64,000 bases of DNA from Sipunculus nudus (GCA_026874595.1 CM049317.1:47826401-47890400); one strand, 5' to 3'. Shown: positions 37,723 through 50,995, counted from the stretch's first letter. Notes: generated by a model from the sequence alone, not told the origin. Numbers and translations: made by a program.

Positions 37723-38767
37723 GAGATCCAGGAGAAGGATTTAGTTGACATCTGTCAGGATAAGCCGCTGATAAGAACACTGGAAATCCATCTGAGTTCT
37801 TACCCCTGATGCATTCTTGACAGGGTTAAAAACTAGAGTCATTGTCAACTGCAGAGTCTGATAGGTATCAGTGATAGGCTTTGCAGAAGAGAAGGTCAGA
37901 GTAAACATTTACGATGAGCATTCAGAAGGAAATGCAGAATGCCAAATCTGCACGACAGCGTATGTAACCTTTATTTCTGCTGCTAAAAGCCAACAACTGT
38001 TGTTGCAGAGGTTGCTGATGAATTAATGTCACACAGGCACTATTCCTGTACCACAGGTAAGATGATTTAGTTTAAACCTGTTTATGATAACATCAAAACG
38101 GACAATTTGTGTGACTACATGGAAGAGTAGTTATATTTTGACCTCGCGAAATGACTACTCCCCCTGCATTCTTTAGGTAGGTGCGATACTACCTGAAGCC
38201 CATGTGGCATTGACAAAGTTCAGTCTTCCATAATCATCGCATATATCATCAGGCCAAAGCATCATGATGCACATTTTTGGTGAAAGTCGAAGAACATAAC
38301 ATGTAGAAGTTGACACTGAGTTTTGTGTTGATGGCAGTGGAAGAATATACCCTGTATAAGTTGAGACTCTGGGTTGAAACTTTGCAACTCGAGCAGGTAT
38401 GGGGTTTTCCGGGGGTTTCCCTTCATCATAAGTAGAGCTTCCTTGATCTAAATGCTTGCCATTCTAATATTTTGGGTAATCTGGAGACATGAATTTAGTA
38501 GCTGGCGTTTTTTTTTGTGTGTGCTGCATACTGTCTGTCCTTTAGGGGGATATAAATTACAAGGATATTTTGTGGAGGCTTCTTCGGTGTAGTTATACAA
38601 ACTGACTATTTTGCTGTTACTATGAATAGGTTAAAACTATTACCTGTGATGTCAACATGGTGTGTGTAACTTATATACATTAGAACAATCTGCAAGAAAT
38701 GTTTGGAACCTTAGCCGAGAAATACGCCGTCATGCAGATTTAGCTGTCGGTATCTCCTTCTGCATAC

Positions 38768-38944
38768 TCAACAGAGATATTTGCTTTGACCATCATTCCT
38801 GCAAAGGATCTCACTAAACCTGTCAAGATCAGCCGCTGATATAGACGCTAGGTTTAACCTTGTCATGTAGGCTTCGGGGGAACGGTTTCCATCTTCATTT
38901 TGTCCTTTGTCTATCAGGGTTACACAACAAGCAGCACCTGAATA
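38768..38944 (-). pseudogene. exon-like fragment in right foldback arm
   Basis: On the minus strand, after an acceptor-like AAATATTCAG, the frame reads GAACCVTLIDKGQ and continues for about 58 codons, with a plausible protein-like stretch RLNLASISAADLDRFSEIL, to a stop. It is the better preserved of the two inverted copies. I do not recognise the family. It could be a transposase-associated gene remnant or a captured host exon. Confidence 0.35.
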
Positions 38945-39002
38945 TTTCAAAATAATTAAGAGCAACTGTTAGTGTTACGTGATAAAATAAACATGTACCT
39001 AT

Positions 39003-39157
39003 CGTAAGGAGGAGCTGAATAAACTTCACCAGCATGTTACCAATGCACAGCAATTGCTTCCATGAAACGAACACAAACTAAGAGCAGAGATACGGATAAT
39101 GATGATTATGATTATGACGATGAAGAAGATAATGATGGTATTCTAAATGATGAGTAG
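39003..39157 (+). pseudogene. possible 3' coding remnant with acidic tail
   Basis: A frame RKEELNKLHQHVTNAQQLL (39003-39061, coiled-coil-like) stops, and a frame one step away (39062-39157) reads MKRTQTKSRDTD, then an Asp/Glu/Tyr-rich run ending in LNDE and TAG. One frameshift would join them into a C-terminus with an acidic tail. The (GAT)-rich composition could also produce the acidic run by chance. The inverted partner in the left arm (about 37430-37500) has lost the acidic part. Confidence 0.22.
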
Positions 39158-40001
39158 GTTCCCAACTTCATTGGTTGTAGATATGCATGTATGATATGAA
39201 ATGACGGATTCATATCAATTAAATTATTAATCGCATGTATTGTTACAAGCACATATCAAGTTTGTTTTCAATGAATGGCGCGATGTTAACAAAATCACGG
39301 GGATGGGCATTTTCCTGTCAAGTTTGATATTGACCTTGACCTTAATGCATGGTATGTACCTTACCAGACGCCAGAAGAACCACCGATTCAATGGGCATTC
39401 TGATATTAGCTAGAAGTTACACCTTCATTGTTACTTTGTTGCAAAAACATGCCATATCTTGGGCAGTACTGGTGTTTTTCAATCAAACCCGACCTTGACC
39501 TTGATGCGTGATATTGACCATTCCTGGCCTAGAAACTATCACAAAAAGAATGAACAATCTAAATTTAGAAATGACCCTTAGAATGTGCTTCTATGTTACG
39601 TTCTTGCAAAACAAATGCTATATCATAACGGTTACTTTTTTTCTTCCAAGTTTGACTTTGCCCTTGAACCTTTCTTGACCTTAGAATTACCGTGCCACCA
39701 AATGCACGAGAGTACCACAGTGAGTTAGAATTGACGACATGTCATTTTCTTGCTAAGACATGCCATCTCATGGCGACTGTTGCTTTTTCTCTTCCAAGAT
39801 TGACCTTGACCTTACAGCATGATATATATCATTTATTCCTGAGATGTATCACCAAATGAGAGGGCAGCCTAATGTCAAGTGGAAATTATACTTGAGATAA
39901 GTATTTATAACATTTGGTTGAAAAAAAAATGCCATAAGATGATCACAAAAAAAAACGCCAGCAATACAAAATCATAAATAGAAGGTTTTGAATTAAGAAA
40001 T

Positions 40002-40365
40002 TTATATTCTTATTGTAGGTGTTATAAGACCGATAAAAAGGATGCATGGCTCGCAGAACATGCTGTTCTGCCCTGCTTTAAAATTTTGCTCGGCCTTTAA
40101 TTCTCGCGTCAGTGCTATGGTAAGAAGACTAGCCAACTCTTGGTTAATACATTGGATCTCTTTGAATATGCTTGTTAAATGGTCTGTGAAGGTGATAGGA
40201 TGTCTGTCCAATTTCTTCTTTGAATCTTTGCAAAGTACAAATACACGAACGCATTTCGGATGCCAAGTTGTTGAGGGTTTCAGCTGCGCAAAATCTACCA
40301 AACACTAGGGATTGACACGAGAATATGCCCAAGCATATCAACATTTTATTGTGCTGTATGTGCAC
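40002..40365 (-). pseudogene. eroded coding fragment just outside the foldback
   Basis: Two overlapping minus-strand frames look protein-like in turn: first FGRFCAAETLNNLASEMRS (from about 40310), then, after an apparent frameshift near 40190-40215, FTDHLTSIFKEIQCINQELA followed by SLLTIALTRELKAEQNF. A CCCTAG acceptor-like site precedes the first. The family is not recognised. It lies less than 100 bp outside the right arm and may belong to the same decayed element. Confidence 0.25.
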
Positions 40366-40590
40366 GGTGACGTTTCAGTATTTTTTTCAGTTTTTACTAT
40401 TTTAAAACCGCTGCTTTACGTCCCCCAAAGGGCAAGTGGAGTTACAGCGCGAAACGTTATGTTACTATTAGAAAGGAAATTGAATAGGAAAAGTTCTGGT
40501 AGTAGGTATCTTCAAATGTTGAGGTTACGTTGTATGTTGTACGGCCTGTTAACACAGGTGATTATTCTGGAATATCTGGAGCGCTTATGA

Positions 40591-42810
40591 CAACAATAAT
40601 TGGTTGTTTAGTCCAAAAAGAAATGAAGCATATACGTCTTAGCCGCCTTGTTGGTATTTCTTGAAATGGGGCGCCACTACGTATTTTATGTAAAGAAATG
40701 TATGCTTGGACAATCTCCACAAAGAAGGGTTATCTGTTTAACCCAGAGGTCTTATCTTTGTTAAAAAAAATGGTGCCATCCATGTTGAATGTCACAGGTT
40801 TCCTTAAAAATATAGACATATTTTAATTTCTCTTGGTTTCAATGGGGCCGTGAAATATGAAGAAAAGTATTTTAATGGTCAATCATTCACCAGACAGATT
40901 TCGTCGACAGATATCATAGGAAATATTTAGTCTTACTAATGAGTAACAGTCCTAAGTAACTGCAGGGGCAATCTGTGGACTCCACATTGCGACAGTCTCT
41001 GAAAGGAAGGCAAATGAAGAGTACATTCTTATGGGCTTGGTAAACGCTAAAATCATGGTTACATATAATAATGGGATAAGAAGTCAGTCGACTATAAAAC
41101 ATGATACATATACCTTGGCTAATATTATACATCTGACGCTATATGTGCAGATCCGTGAATGAACTGGTATTTTTTTTAACAATGTGTCTACTCTTACAAA
41201 AGTATTTCTTCGCGGATTTCTCTCCGCATGTTGTTGATGTCTCCTCCTGTTAAATTCATCACACCTATTCGGTCTCTCTTTAGGATAATCTTCACATAAT
41301 CATTTGAAGTTAATGGTAACCCTATACCAGTCTGAAATCTTTTGAATCCTAGTGTTCACCCCTTGTATTCAAGTTGCACAGAGAAAAGGCAGAAAGGGAG
41401 GTGTTTATACTGCATTCCCAAGGGTAACCTGGTCCAATTTACCAACAGATCAATCAAACAGAAGTGAAAAGGGAAGTACGATGGTAAACGACACAGAGTT
41501 GGTCTTGTAGTTAAATATGCAGGAGGGTCCTATTACAACGCTCGGTCCATTCACCTTGCCATAAAACAAAAGAGAAAATGCCACCTCTTTGTGCTACGGC
41601 AAATAACTCATATCTTCCTACCTTGGTACCAGCCTGTAACGGGTGATATGTTTCTCCCCAGAGCTTGCCATTTCACGTCTTGTCTCTTGTAATTTAAAAT
41701 ATATGTGGTCATGGCTATTTTGTCTTTTTAAGTTATTTTGTACGTTTATGGACTGGAAAGATGTATTAACCTGACCTTAGTTGACTGCAGGCAGAGCAGA
41801 ACTGTAGTTATATTACCTATTTTATAGATACTAATCTATGTCACACACAAAAAAAAACCACACACGATTCGGAAAATGTTTGCTTTATGCGCAACTATGA
41901 GTGTTAGATATAGTTTTTAGTATTATTTTTGTTAGGTACTTTTAGTGATGTCTCATATGTCCTCGTATGAATATGACAATGAAATGGTAAAATCAATAAC
42001 AACAATATTGAACTATATCCGTAAATACATTTTTTGGTTCTACACTATTGGCTATACTTCAGCTTAGTCACTGTTTCATTTGTTTAAAGAAGCCTAACAG
42101 GAAAGGCTTAAAATATGTATAAAATAAAGAGAAGTGGAGGCCAAAAAAGGATCAAAGCTCTCAACATTATCATGAGACACATCATTGTACTCTGTCGGAA
42201 ATAATTATACAATCTTTCTCGCTATCCGTTATCTTGTCTCTAGAGAGATACTTCTGATACCTAGAGTATATATTACTGAAGTATAAAGATTAGACGCACA
42301 CTTGGTCTTACGGCTCGGTGTGAAAATTTTTTTCTGATCTAAGAATTTAACTTTACATATATTTCTATAAACACAGAGAGCATTAATAAATGCGCCATTA
42401 TATTAAATAAATGTAAGATTGCAAAAAAGACATTGAAGTGATATGAAGTTGAAATAACTTAATGTATGTGTCAATCCCTTTCACAAGGATAATTTATCTG
42501 ACGGCAGTAAAATGTCTCAACTTCAGGAGGTTAATACTAAAGATGATTTTGAGACCAGGATTCTTTATGTTACCAGGACAACAGGACCTTAAACCTCGCT
42601 GCTTCACGTTTGCCGTTATAAAACTACATGGACTCTTTAACCAAAAGTGCTTGAGTATGCGTATGGTATATTTCTGAATGCCGAATTTACTATATTGAAA
42701 TCAGCGATCAACTGATGTTGAGTAAGTGGTCAATTATGTTATCACAACTGATTTCACATTAGCGGAAATTGGTTAATATCACGCTTTGTTTATAAACACT
42801 CTAGGAGATT
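40591..42810. other. AT-rich DNA, nothing recognised
   Basis: No gene, array or terminus recognised. Confidence 0.5.
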
Positions 42811-43185
42811 ATTATAGAGCGCAGGACTTAAAGCCGGGAGATCGTGGGTTCGAATCTCAGCCGAGGCGGTGAGGTTTTTCACGGTCGGCCCCCACACAGG
42901 GTGAACGCTCTGCAGGCTTAATGCAAAAGCTGTGCCCCACAGCCGTGTATCACTCACATACGAGTGCTTATTTTGGGGTTCCTCGGTGATGACCGAGCAG
43001 TGGGGATGATACCACACCCAGGACCCGCAGGGGCGGTAGACACTAGTCCCGGGTGACACCAGGATACAAAATAAAATTGATAGAAAGCGAGTGCTACCGC
43101 CCTGTCAAGTAGTCCCAAACGGAAATGGAAACTCTGCAGATGTACATACTTAAGTTAAGAATAAGATAAGTCAGCATTAAAAAAA
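42811..43185 (+). repeat. SINE family B, copy 3 (plus)
   Basis: B box GGTTCGAATCT (42847-42857) preceded by TAGAGCGCAGGACTTAAAGC; the A-box region is lost or mutated. Body and tail match the minus-strand copy at 32770-33184 closely, through GTAGTCCCAAACGGAAATGG to CAGATGTACATACTT and GATAAGTCAGCATTAAAAAA. Recent enough that most phrases are intact. Confidence 0.9.
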
Positions 43186-44045
43186 ACAAACTTTACTTCT
43201 TGATATTTTTACATGAATCAACGAGCCATTTGCAGAAAATAATACATTCTTTTTAATATTTTCTTTTCGCACTGAACCACATGGAATTAGTACCAGTCTT
43301 CTTTTAAAATAAAACATTTTTATTAAACAGAACTAAAATAGATCTAGGTACCGTTTCAAGGGTAACAAGCATCAGGCGAAACACTAAAAAGTAACTTCAG
43401 CACGATTACACACATCTCATGCAAAATCCATAGACATCTATGTTTTTAACATGGGTTAGAAGATTTGTTTTAACTCAAGGCTAATAAAGATGGCGCCACT
43501 GGTTCATCCTTAATTAACTTCCAACCTGAAGCAGCTGAAAAAGCTGAACAATTAAACCTGCGTGTTGCAATAAACCTTCAGTTTAATTCCACTGGAGGCC
43601 TTTTTCCACCCACTTGAGTAAAATCTTAGAGCTCCATTCCAATAAAGATCGACTCAAAGTTGAGGAGCCACCCGAAACTGATACGTAACGATCCATTAAG
43701 GAAGACATTATACTTTATCTTTCACCTCATATCTAATCATATTGTCCGGGGATAAAAATGTTAGACTTATAATAAGAAAACATCATTATCAATATTTAAT
43801 TGGCAAGAAAATGGCTTTTAGTAGCTAAATAATGAACGGTGCCATCCAGTTAATCTTCAACACTAATTCTTATCCCTTTCCCTATCGTATTAAGAGGGCA
43901 ATGACCTCACAAATGGTACTACATCATGCAATGAAAAAACCCGGCCTGATAGGATGCAGAAATAGGGCGTGAGTTTAGCAGCAGGACTCTGTCGTTACGG
44001 AGACCTCGTCTGAACTAACTTTTTTTCACGTTTGAAATATCCTCA
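43186..44045. other. AT-rich DNA, nothing recognised
   Basis: No gene or repeat recognised. Confidence 0.45.
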
Positions 44046-44355
44046 CATTATCTGGTGCTAAAGAAGCTCATCCAGATATTGCAGGTGCCACAAGAGAACT
44101 TTTCTGATATTTCGGCGTACCACGGGAGGAACACAGAGACATTACATGGTGCTTCAGAAGAACAACTCTGATATTGCAGGATGCTAAAGGGAGTCTGCAG
44201 GATAATGGAATCTACAGGAGAATATCTCTGATATTACAGATTACTGCGTTACCGGGAGTTACGTGAGAATCACTATGACATTCCAGGGTTCTGCAAAACA
44301 ATGAGCCTGATTTTACGCGCGCTGCGGACGTTAGTGATATTATATGGTGCTACGG
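44046..44355 (+). repeat. degenerate minisatellite, period about 35-45 bp
   Basis: Decayed repeats of a GATATTGCAGGTGCTA-like core recur (44077, 44170, 44231 and others), with CTGATATT, AGGAGAA and GTGCT words at irregular spacing. Insertions, deletions and substitutions are extensive. Confidence 0.65.
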
Positions 44356-46544
44356 TTGAACAACACGGACAGGTAGCCTCGGATGGACAATGTGCTAATT
44401 GGTGACCACATTGAAAATACAAGTGACTAAAGTAAGGTTGCTTTTTGTACTCCTGGCTAAAGACCTGCTGATAATACAGCAAGGTGGGTAACACGCATTG
44501 TTAAACGCTGTCCTTGTGGTTGTGGTTCTGAGACATTCTATCCAAACGGCACTTCACTTGAGAAAAGTTATATTTGTTCTTACCGTCTATATCCAACAAG
44601 AATTTGATAACATACGCCTGACATCCAGAAACCGGAGTAATGAAGGATAGGATAACAGCGGCGACCTCGAGCCGTATTATCATAATCAATTCAGACACGA
44701 GTTGAATTGGCTTAACGGGAAGTTACTAATACACTTACATGATCCACGTTATCTACAGGGTGATGCACAACCGAACGATTTTTTTATGATTGGAAATACA
44801 TACATATTCAGGAAGAAGTAAACACTTAATAAATGTCTTATATAACAATTATGACTAGATATTTAGAAAAAAAACCTACATTTGTTGTTATTAATAATAA
44901 CCACTGTCGTTAGAATTCTCAAATGAACACGTTCTAAAAAGTTCAACATGATTTATAAATGACGACGATATTAATTTTTTTATATATTTAAATCAGTTTA
45001 AGTTTTCTGCCTGCCTGAATTCACGTTAGCGGGCGTCACGGTCTCACTAACTGATGCCACACACCGTCTACCGTAACATGAATACATGCTGAGATTAAGA
45101 TTAGTATGTTTTCTTATGTTCCACTTAAATGTGTTGCTCCTTTTAAGCCGAAAGAATTTGAATCCCTGGTTAAATATATCGTTCTCCAGGTGAATGAGCA
45201 TAACCTTATTTTGCAGTTAGAATAAAACTCAAAGATATAAAAAGGTATACATAATTATTAAGGACGTGAGAGCATGTGAAATAACTGATAAAAATATAAA
45301 TATTGGTTCATAGGAGACCTTTTTATCTTTTGGGGACATTATCAACATGTTTACTCGGACAACCAACGACTGCAATATTTCTTTTTATAAGAAGTACGCA
45401 TGCATAACCTCTCTTGTAGCTTTTGCTGCTGTGTATTCAATGACCTAAGAGAATGAGGACTTTTTCTATGAAGCTCTGTCGAGTATTCGGGGTAGTTCTT
45501 ACAAACGCATCCTAACTGTCTAGAAGTAAAGATTTCATCTTTCCTGTTTAAGGTTATAGATTCTCTTGCCTAGTCTTTACAGAAAATATTTCACAATTCG
45601 GTTTGATAACCTCTTTAGTTTTCTTATTAAACCTCAGAATAAAAAAAAACTAACGACGCAGCCACATGTGTATGAGACACCAGTGACCTCTCTATTATGA
45701 AAGACATAATCACTATAATGCAACATCTAAGTGCGAGTTTGCTGCTATTCATGTATAATAGAGAACCTAAAGTGCAGTGTTAAATCCAATTTAAATGTTT
45801 TGCTTTTCCTGTGGCAAAATTATCCATTATTTATATATGCCATGTCTGAGACCTGGTGTACAGACCACAGCTCAACCATTCCTCTCATATATGGGTTATT
45901 TACATACAGATGGAGGTACAAATTATGAAAATAAGATTAAGCGATCTGCTTTGTGAACAGACTAAACACTACTGAGAAACTTGCTTATACGAGCATGATG
46001 ATGTCTCTATCAGATATAAACATTTGGGGATGACAATTATGAAAAACGTCTATATTGATTATTGTAAATGTAAAAAATATACTATAAATGTTTATATAAT
46101 ATAACATGTCGTTTATATTTCTTCTGGATATATCGTATTTATTGCCATACCTAAAAGGAAGATTTTTCATACTGTAGTTGTAAATAAATATGAGCAGCCA
46201 TTCTCTTCACAGAGATTCAAATGCCCCACGAGATGCGTTTTAGTCGAAACCAACGATATCTGTAGCCCATTATTTCAATATAGAGTAATAAGGAAATTCA
46301 TCAATAATAAAAATAGTAAACATCTCAGAATTTTGCCATAAAATCATATATACTGATAACAGTGTCTTTCATGGACAAATAATGAAACTGATCACAAAAC
46401 CTCAATATTTTATTGTGTTGAAACAATAAATGTTCATCCCACATTTATTGAGAATCATTATCCCTTTTCGGAACAGTAAACCCCTGACTGATTACTGCAG
46501 AAAGAACCAACGTAAATTAATTAGACATGAAAAAAAACGAGTAG
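44356..46544. other. AT-rich DNA, nothing recognised
   Basis: No gene, array or terminus seen. Confidence 0.5.
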
Positions 46545-46553
46545 ACGAACAGG

Positions 46554-47023
46554 TACGCTCCCGAGGCAGTGGAAATCTTGCGCTTCTGATGAAGCTACTG
46601 ATTTTCACGCTGCCTGCTGTGACCGTTTATGATGCATTTAAACACAAGATGGTGCACATGGGCATGTCTGCTTAAAAAACTGCTGATATGACTATCAGCC
46701 AACCAAATGCAAGTCAACAAACACTCGACAGGCATCAGGCTCCGCCCAGAAACCACGTGTGGGGCAATTATCTCTTAGCCTTTGGCCTGTTCAAACGGTT
46801 GCTGGGGCGATGAGCTGTCACTCAAAACGAAATGAACAACATTGGCTTCGTGTATTCCTCGCTTGGCTGGTAAACCGTTTCGCTTCAAGCACAGGGTCTC
46901 ATCTGATTGGACCAAAATACAGTGCTCCCCTCTGGTGTAGAGATTCAGGATACAAGGTCATAACAAACAGCGCTTACGATATAGATAGTTGGCCTATGGG
47001 TAATGCGCTGTGTAAAGAGCGTA
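46554..47023 (+). mobile_element. TACGCTC-type TIR element, copy 2, with intact target duplication
   Basis: A 470-bp element with TACGCTC at the left and GAGCGTA at the right (7-bp perfect inverted ends) flanked by identical 9-mers ACGAACAGG at 46545-46553 and 47024-47032. A 9-bp target duplication is typical of Mutator-like elements and rarely of other DNA superfamilies; the superfamily is not proven because the inverted ends are short and no transposase is present. Frames inside (for example 46759-47058) are not shared intact with copy 1 and are not taken as genes. Confidence 0.88.
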
Positions 47024-47032
47024 ACGAACAGG

Positions 47033-50000
47033 ATATTTTCTGTAGTTTTGAATCATAATACTGTATATTATATTAAAACCTCCGGTAAACCTGTTATCTT
47101 CTTTAGTTCATTCATCGCTGCTGTTTGTGACTTCGAAAAAGCCCCTGAGCTTTTGACAGAAAAAAAGTATAAAAAGTGTTAAATCTATAGACCCTACTAT
47201 GCTAGTACAAAAGATGTTTAATCTGTACACATAACACAAATCTAAAGACTTGGCATTTATGGATGACTATTTTTTTGCATTTTCTTATCGCAGATTATAT
47301 AAGGCAAATTGCATAAACTGTTCAATTGAGGAAATTCTTTAGATTTTATGGTAGACAATTGAACACCAACATGTATGAAATATTGTAATCAGGAAATTCT
47401 CATATTTAATATTATTTTATGAATCGGGCTAATATATATTGCGGTGGTAACTCGTTTTCTAATTCCCAGTGATACGTCCAGGTTATAAACTTAAAACATG
47501 GTTTATGACAAAGCAACGCTGTTTTCCATTCTTCAAGGCTGAATAATCACCTGGGTATTTCGTAATTATGAATCACCAATCCCGCTTTTGGATTTCGTGT
47601 GTTTGCTCCATTTCCCGAGCGCAGGACAATTTTTTTGTTTTTTTTTTGTTTTAACTGAAATGCAATGAGCGACGCCGTGTATAACTATTCCATTTTATTA
47701 CATTTAAGGGGTCTATATCTACTCTGACAGATTAAAAAAAGAAAGCAAAACAAAAAACAAATTTCAGTGTATGGTACGTGTCGTATGGTCATCGGCTTGT
47801 CCGGACCTCCTCGATCAAACATTTTTTATGTTTGTAATTCCGTACACGTGGGTTATATAAACAAGATTGATTTACATGTATATGCAAACTTCGTCGTAAG
47901 ATGGTCTTTTTTATTTTGAATGTGAAACACCTCTCTGGGTCGTGATTAATTGCCGCTGTTTGTTCCTTTTAAAAGCAATCACATTAAGCCCGGTCATTTG
48001 AAGCTGCAGTAACAAGACCAAGGCTTACCCAAGTCTTTTCGATGGAAAAGCAGGATGGCGTCATACAAAGCCTGCGACGATAATGGGGTTGACCGATTGA
48101 CCGACAGTGGTCTTTATCCATCATTTTATTAGTAAAGAGGTTTATGAATTGTACTATTTATATACCTGAGATTTTTCTTCTACTGAGGTGATGTATGTCT
48201 AATATAAAATCTAAAGATAACTGGTAAGAATGCGTTCTGGCAAAATGTTTATTTACGAAATCGTTAAAATCCAATATTTCCATGTCAAAACTAGTTTTAC
48301 AAATACAGTTGAATATGTATGTCGGACCCTCAACATATACATACATAAATTAACTAATCAGTCCACAAACTGGACACACGGGCAATCTTAATGTGTGTGT
48401 GTGCGTACAACCCAGTGTTATGGAGTGTCTGTTATACTGCAAGGCTGATGGATCGCGTTATAGATTGGACTCTTTATATATTGGACTGTTTATATATACT
48501 AGATGAAGTAAATTTAAGAAATATTTCGTTAAGAATCAAATACTAACATAAGAAGTCAACCGTCGTAAGGTATACTATTTATCCTGTGTTGTGTGTATAC
48601 CATCCTGGTTGTATAAGTATAGAAAAAGTACCGATACCTTGCATTGGAGATGAACTTCATCGAAAGAAAAAAATGACCCAGTGAAGTCTGAAAAAAACCT
48701 TTCGTTTGCAAGCACCGTCATAAGCCTAACATGTCCGGGCAACGACCTGGACCTTCTGGTGATCTATCGATGTCTGCGTCGAGATTTATAAGACAAGGTT
48801 TCAAAATAAATGTGTTCACGGCTAGGTTTCTTCAGGTCGGCAAGATGGACCACATTATTTATATTGTGAAATGGACCAGACGGAAAGAGATTTAATAAGT
48901 TTTTTTATCCCTAAAGGGATCTATAAATTTTGTCCCAAGTAAGATCGTCAAGGACAGGTGCTCCCATTTTTAAATAAGTACCAGTTTTCCTGCACTTACA
49001 TCCAGATGAGCGCTTAATGGCAGTCATGATGCACAATATGGCTTCATGAGAAATTAAGTTGTTTATTTAAAACATATACCAGTTCGTTGTACAATATTTG
49101 ATCTTTTCATGCATTCAAAGGGCTTCATGTCGACAAATTCTTGGCCGTTCATCCTATAATTATTGTGAAGAAATTGGTCTTTGACCGGTTTCTATTTACC
49201 TCTTATACGCGGAATCGATAAACTCTTGTGGTGGTGACCTTGGCCACTGGTTAAAGGGTGGTAGGCGAACAATACCTTGATTCCCCTCGAGATTAGCAGT
49301 CATAAGTAAAGCGTCCTAACCAAGCTCGAATCGCACAAATAAAACTCAATACTTGAATCATCTTCAGTTGACTCGTAGTTATAGTCTCATCGATGTAACG
49401 GCAATACATGCAAAATATAACAAATACTTAACAGTATCGAGGATATCAGTTTGAATAATAACGTATCTGGGAGCTATACTTTTCCATAGGAATGTAATTG
49501 ACCTGGGCAAGTGCTGGGTTATTATCACTGGCTGTCTTATCCTCTTACTGTATCGATTGTGTAACGAAAAGTTTTCAGACCCATGACTTCACGATGGCTT
49601 GGTCTTCATGAAGAAGATATATTCCTCGGCGGGTTTGTATGCCAGATGGTGCCAGATCAATTTACTCATTGAACTTGATGAACATATGAACTGTCTGAAC
49701 CACGGTCTGACAGAAATGGAATTCTTCAAGACAAACTATGTTCAGTCGGTTACACAATGATTGTATACCTGGTCTCTTTAAAACAATGCCGGCGAAATTG
49801 AACTGATATAACATGGAGTAAGACTGTTCTTAATTTGGTTACTTAACAGGTGTTGTTTCTAGGCAATTTTCTTCCACAAAGGATACGACTGATATCTTAA
49901 AATGAAAAACTTTTTTGTGTTCATTTTAAATTAACGAGTCCAGGTAATCCGAGATAATTCTCAATATCACTCAGGTTTATACGAGGTTTAACTTAAAAAG

Positions 50001-50992
50001 AGCATGATTAACTTAATCATTGTCAAGTTACATGGGCTACGTATCCAAACAGCTCTAAAACCTCTTGCAAACGAGATTTACATGTATATTAGGTAAGGAC
50101 AATTATTTTAATAATTAATAAATAATTAATAACATAAAAATGTAACCTGTTTATTCTTGATAAGCATATTCTGTGTTTGCAAAAAGGTGGGCTAAAAAAG
50201 TGTCGATAAGTTTATTTATTTTATGTTTTGTTCTGTTGTCATCACCAAAAAGATGGCATAAGGTATATCATAAGTACAGTTCGATATTATCCTTTCTAAA
50301 TATAATTACCTTCCCGGAGTGATACAAATTACAATTTAAATATATTTAACGATTTACTCCATGGTTTCTGGAATGATGCTATATTAAATCACAAAGTATA
50401 AGATAAGACTATCGTATCCTGTCAAATATTGATAGGAATGATGAGGAAAGAAGAACACTGGTGACCAATCAATGACAGCTTATACATCCCTTCGATTGTA
50501 AATACATTAGCAGCTGTTCTGACAAGAACGTGTTATATTCCATTCGTTATATCATTCATCTTCTTGGTTAATCACAAGGGGAGGCCGTTAGGTAGTATTT
50601 TAATGCATTGATGGATCATTTTCCCAAAAATCTTTTTTAATGAATATGAAAACGATAGTGTCAGTTATTATATGTATTATATTATGGAAAATATATTCGA
50701 GCAATCTTAGCATCCGAATTGCAAATAGCATTATCTAATGTACTATTAACACACTTATGTTTCAAGCCTTTCTTAGATTCAACGGTCCAGCAAATATTAT
50801 TATGCACCATTAATGACATGGCGGAAGTTTGAATACACGGTTTGTTGGTTGGCTTATATTTTTACAAATTAACGCTATTTAATGAAATTTTCTCAAAAGC
50901 AAGAATAACAACCGAGAAATAAACAAACAATAATTTGATAATATAAGATGTTTATACTCTCAAAGCTTCTTTTCAACTGAGAGATATTTCAA

Positions 50993-50995
<3 letters not shown>
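47033..50995. other. long AT-rich stretch, nothing recognised
   Basis: Nearly 4 kb without a recognised repeat boundary, array or coding signature. It holds only short frames and poly(T) runs (about 47632-47648). Confidence 0.45.

Larger units (their letters stand above)
36060..39962. mobile_element. foldback-like element with arrayed AAGGTCAAGGTCA arms
   Basis: The left arm (36060-37970) and right arm (38720-39962) are imperfect inverted copies. Their outer parts are decayed tandem units of about 170-190 bp, each with CATTTGGTGATA, an AAGGTCAAGGTCA box and AAAAAGCAACA-like and GCCATGATATGGCATGTTTT-like words. Boxes sit at 36175, 36349, 36520, 36697, 36874 and 37043 (plus) and at 39331, 39490 and 39801 (minus), all pointing to the centre. 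Inner arm parts also pair: GGTGCTGCTGGGTGTGTAAC (37606) with its inverted partner ending at 38944, and GAAGTTGGGAACC (37428) with the complement near 39157. Long inverted arms made of tandem repeats resemble foldback transposons. No clear terminal duplication was found, so exact ends are uncertain. Confidence 0.65.
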
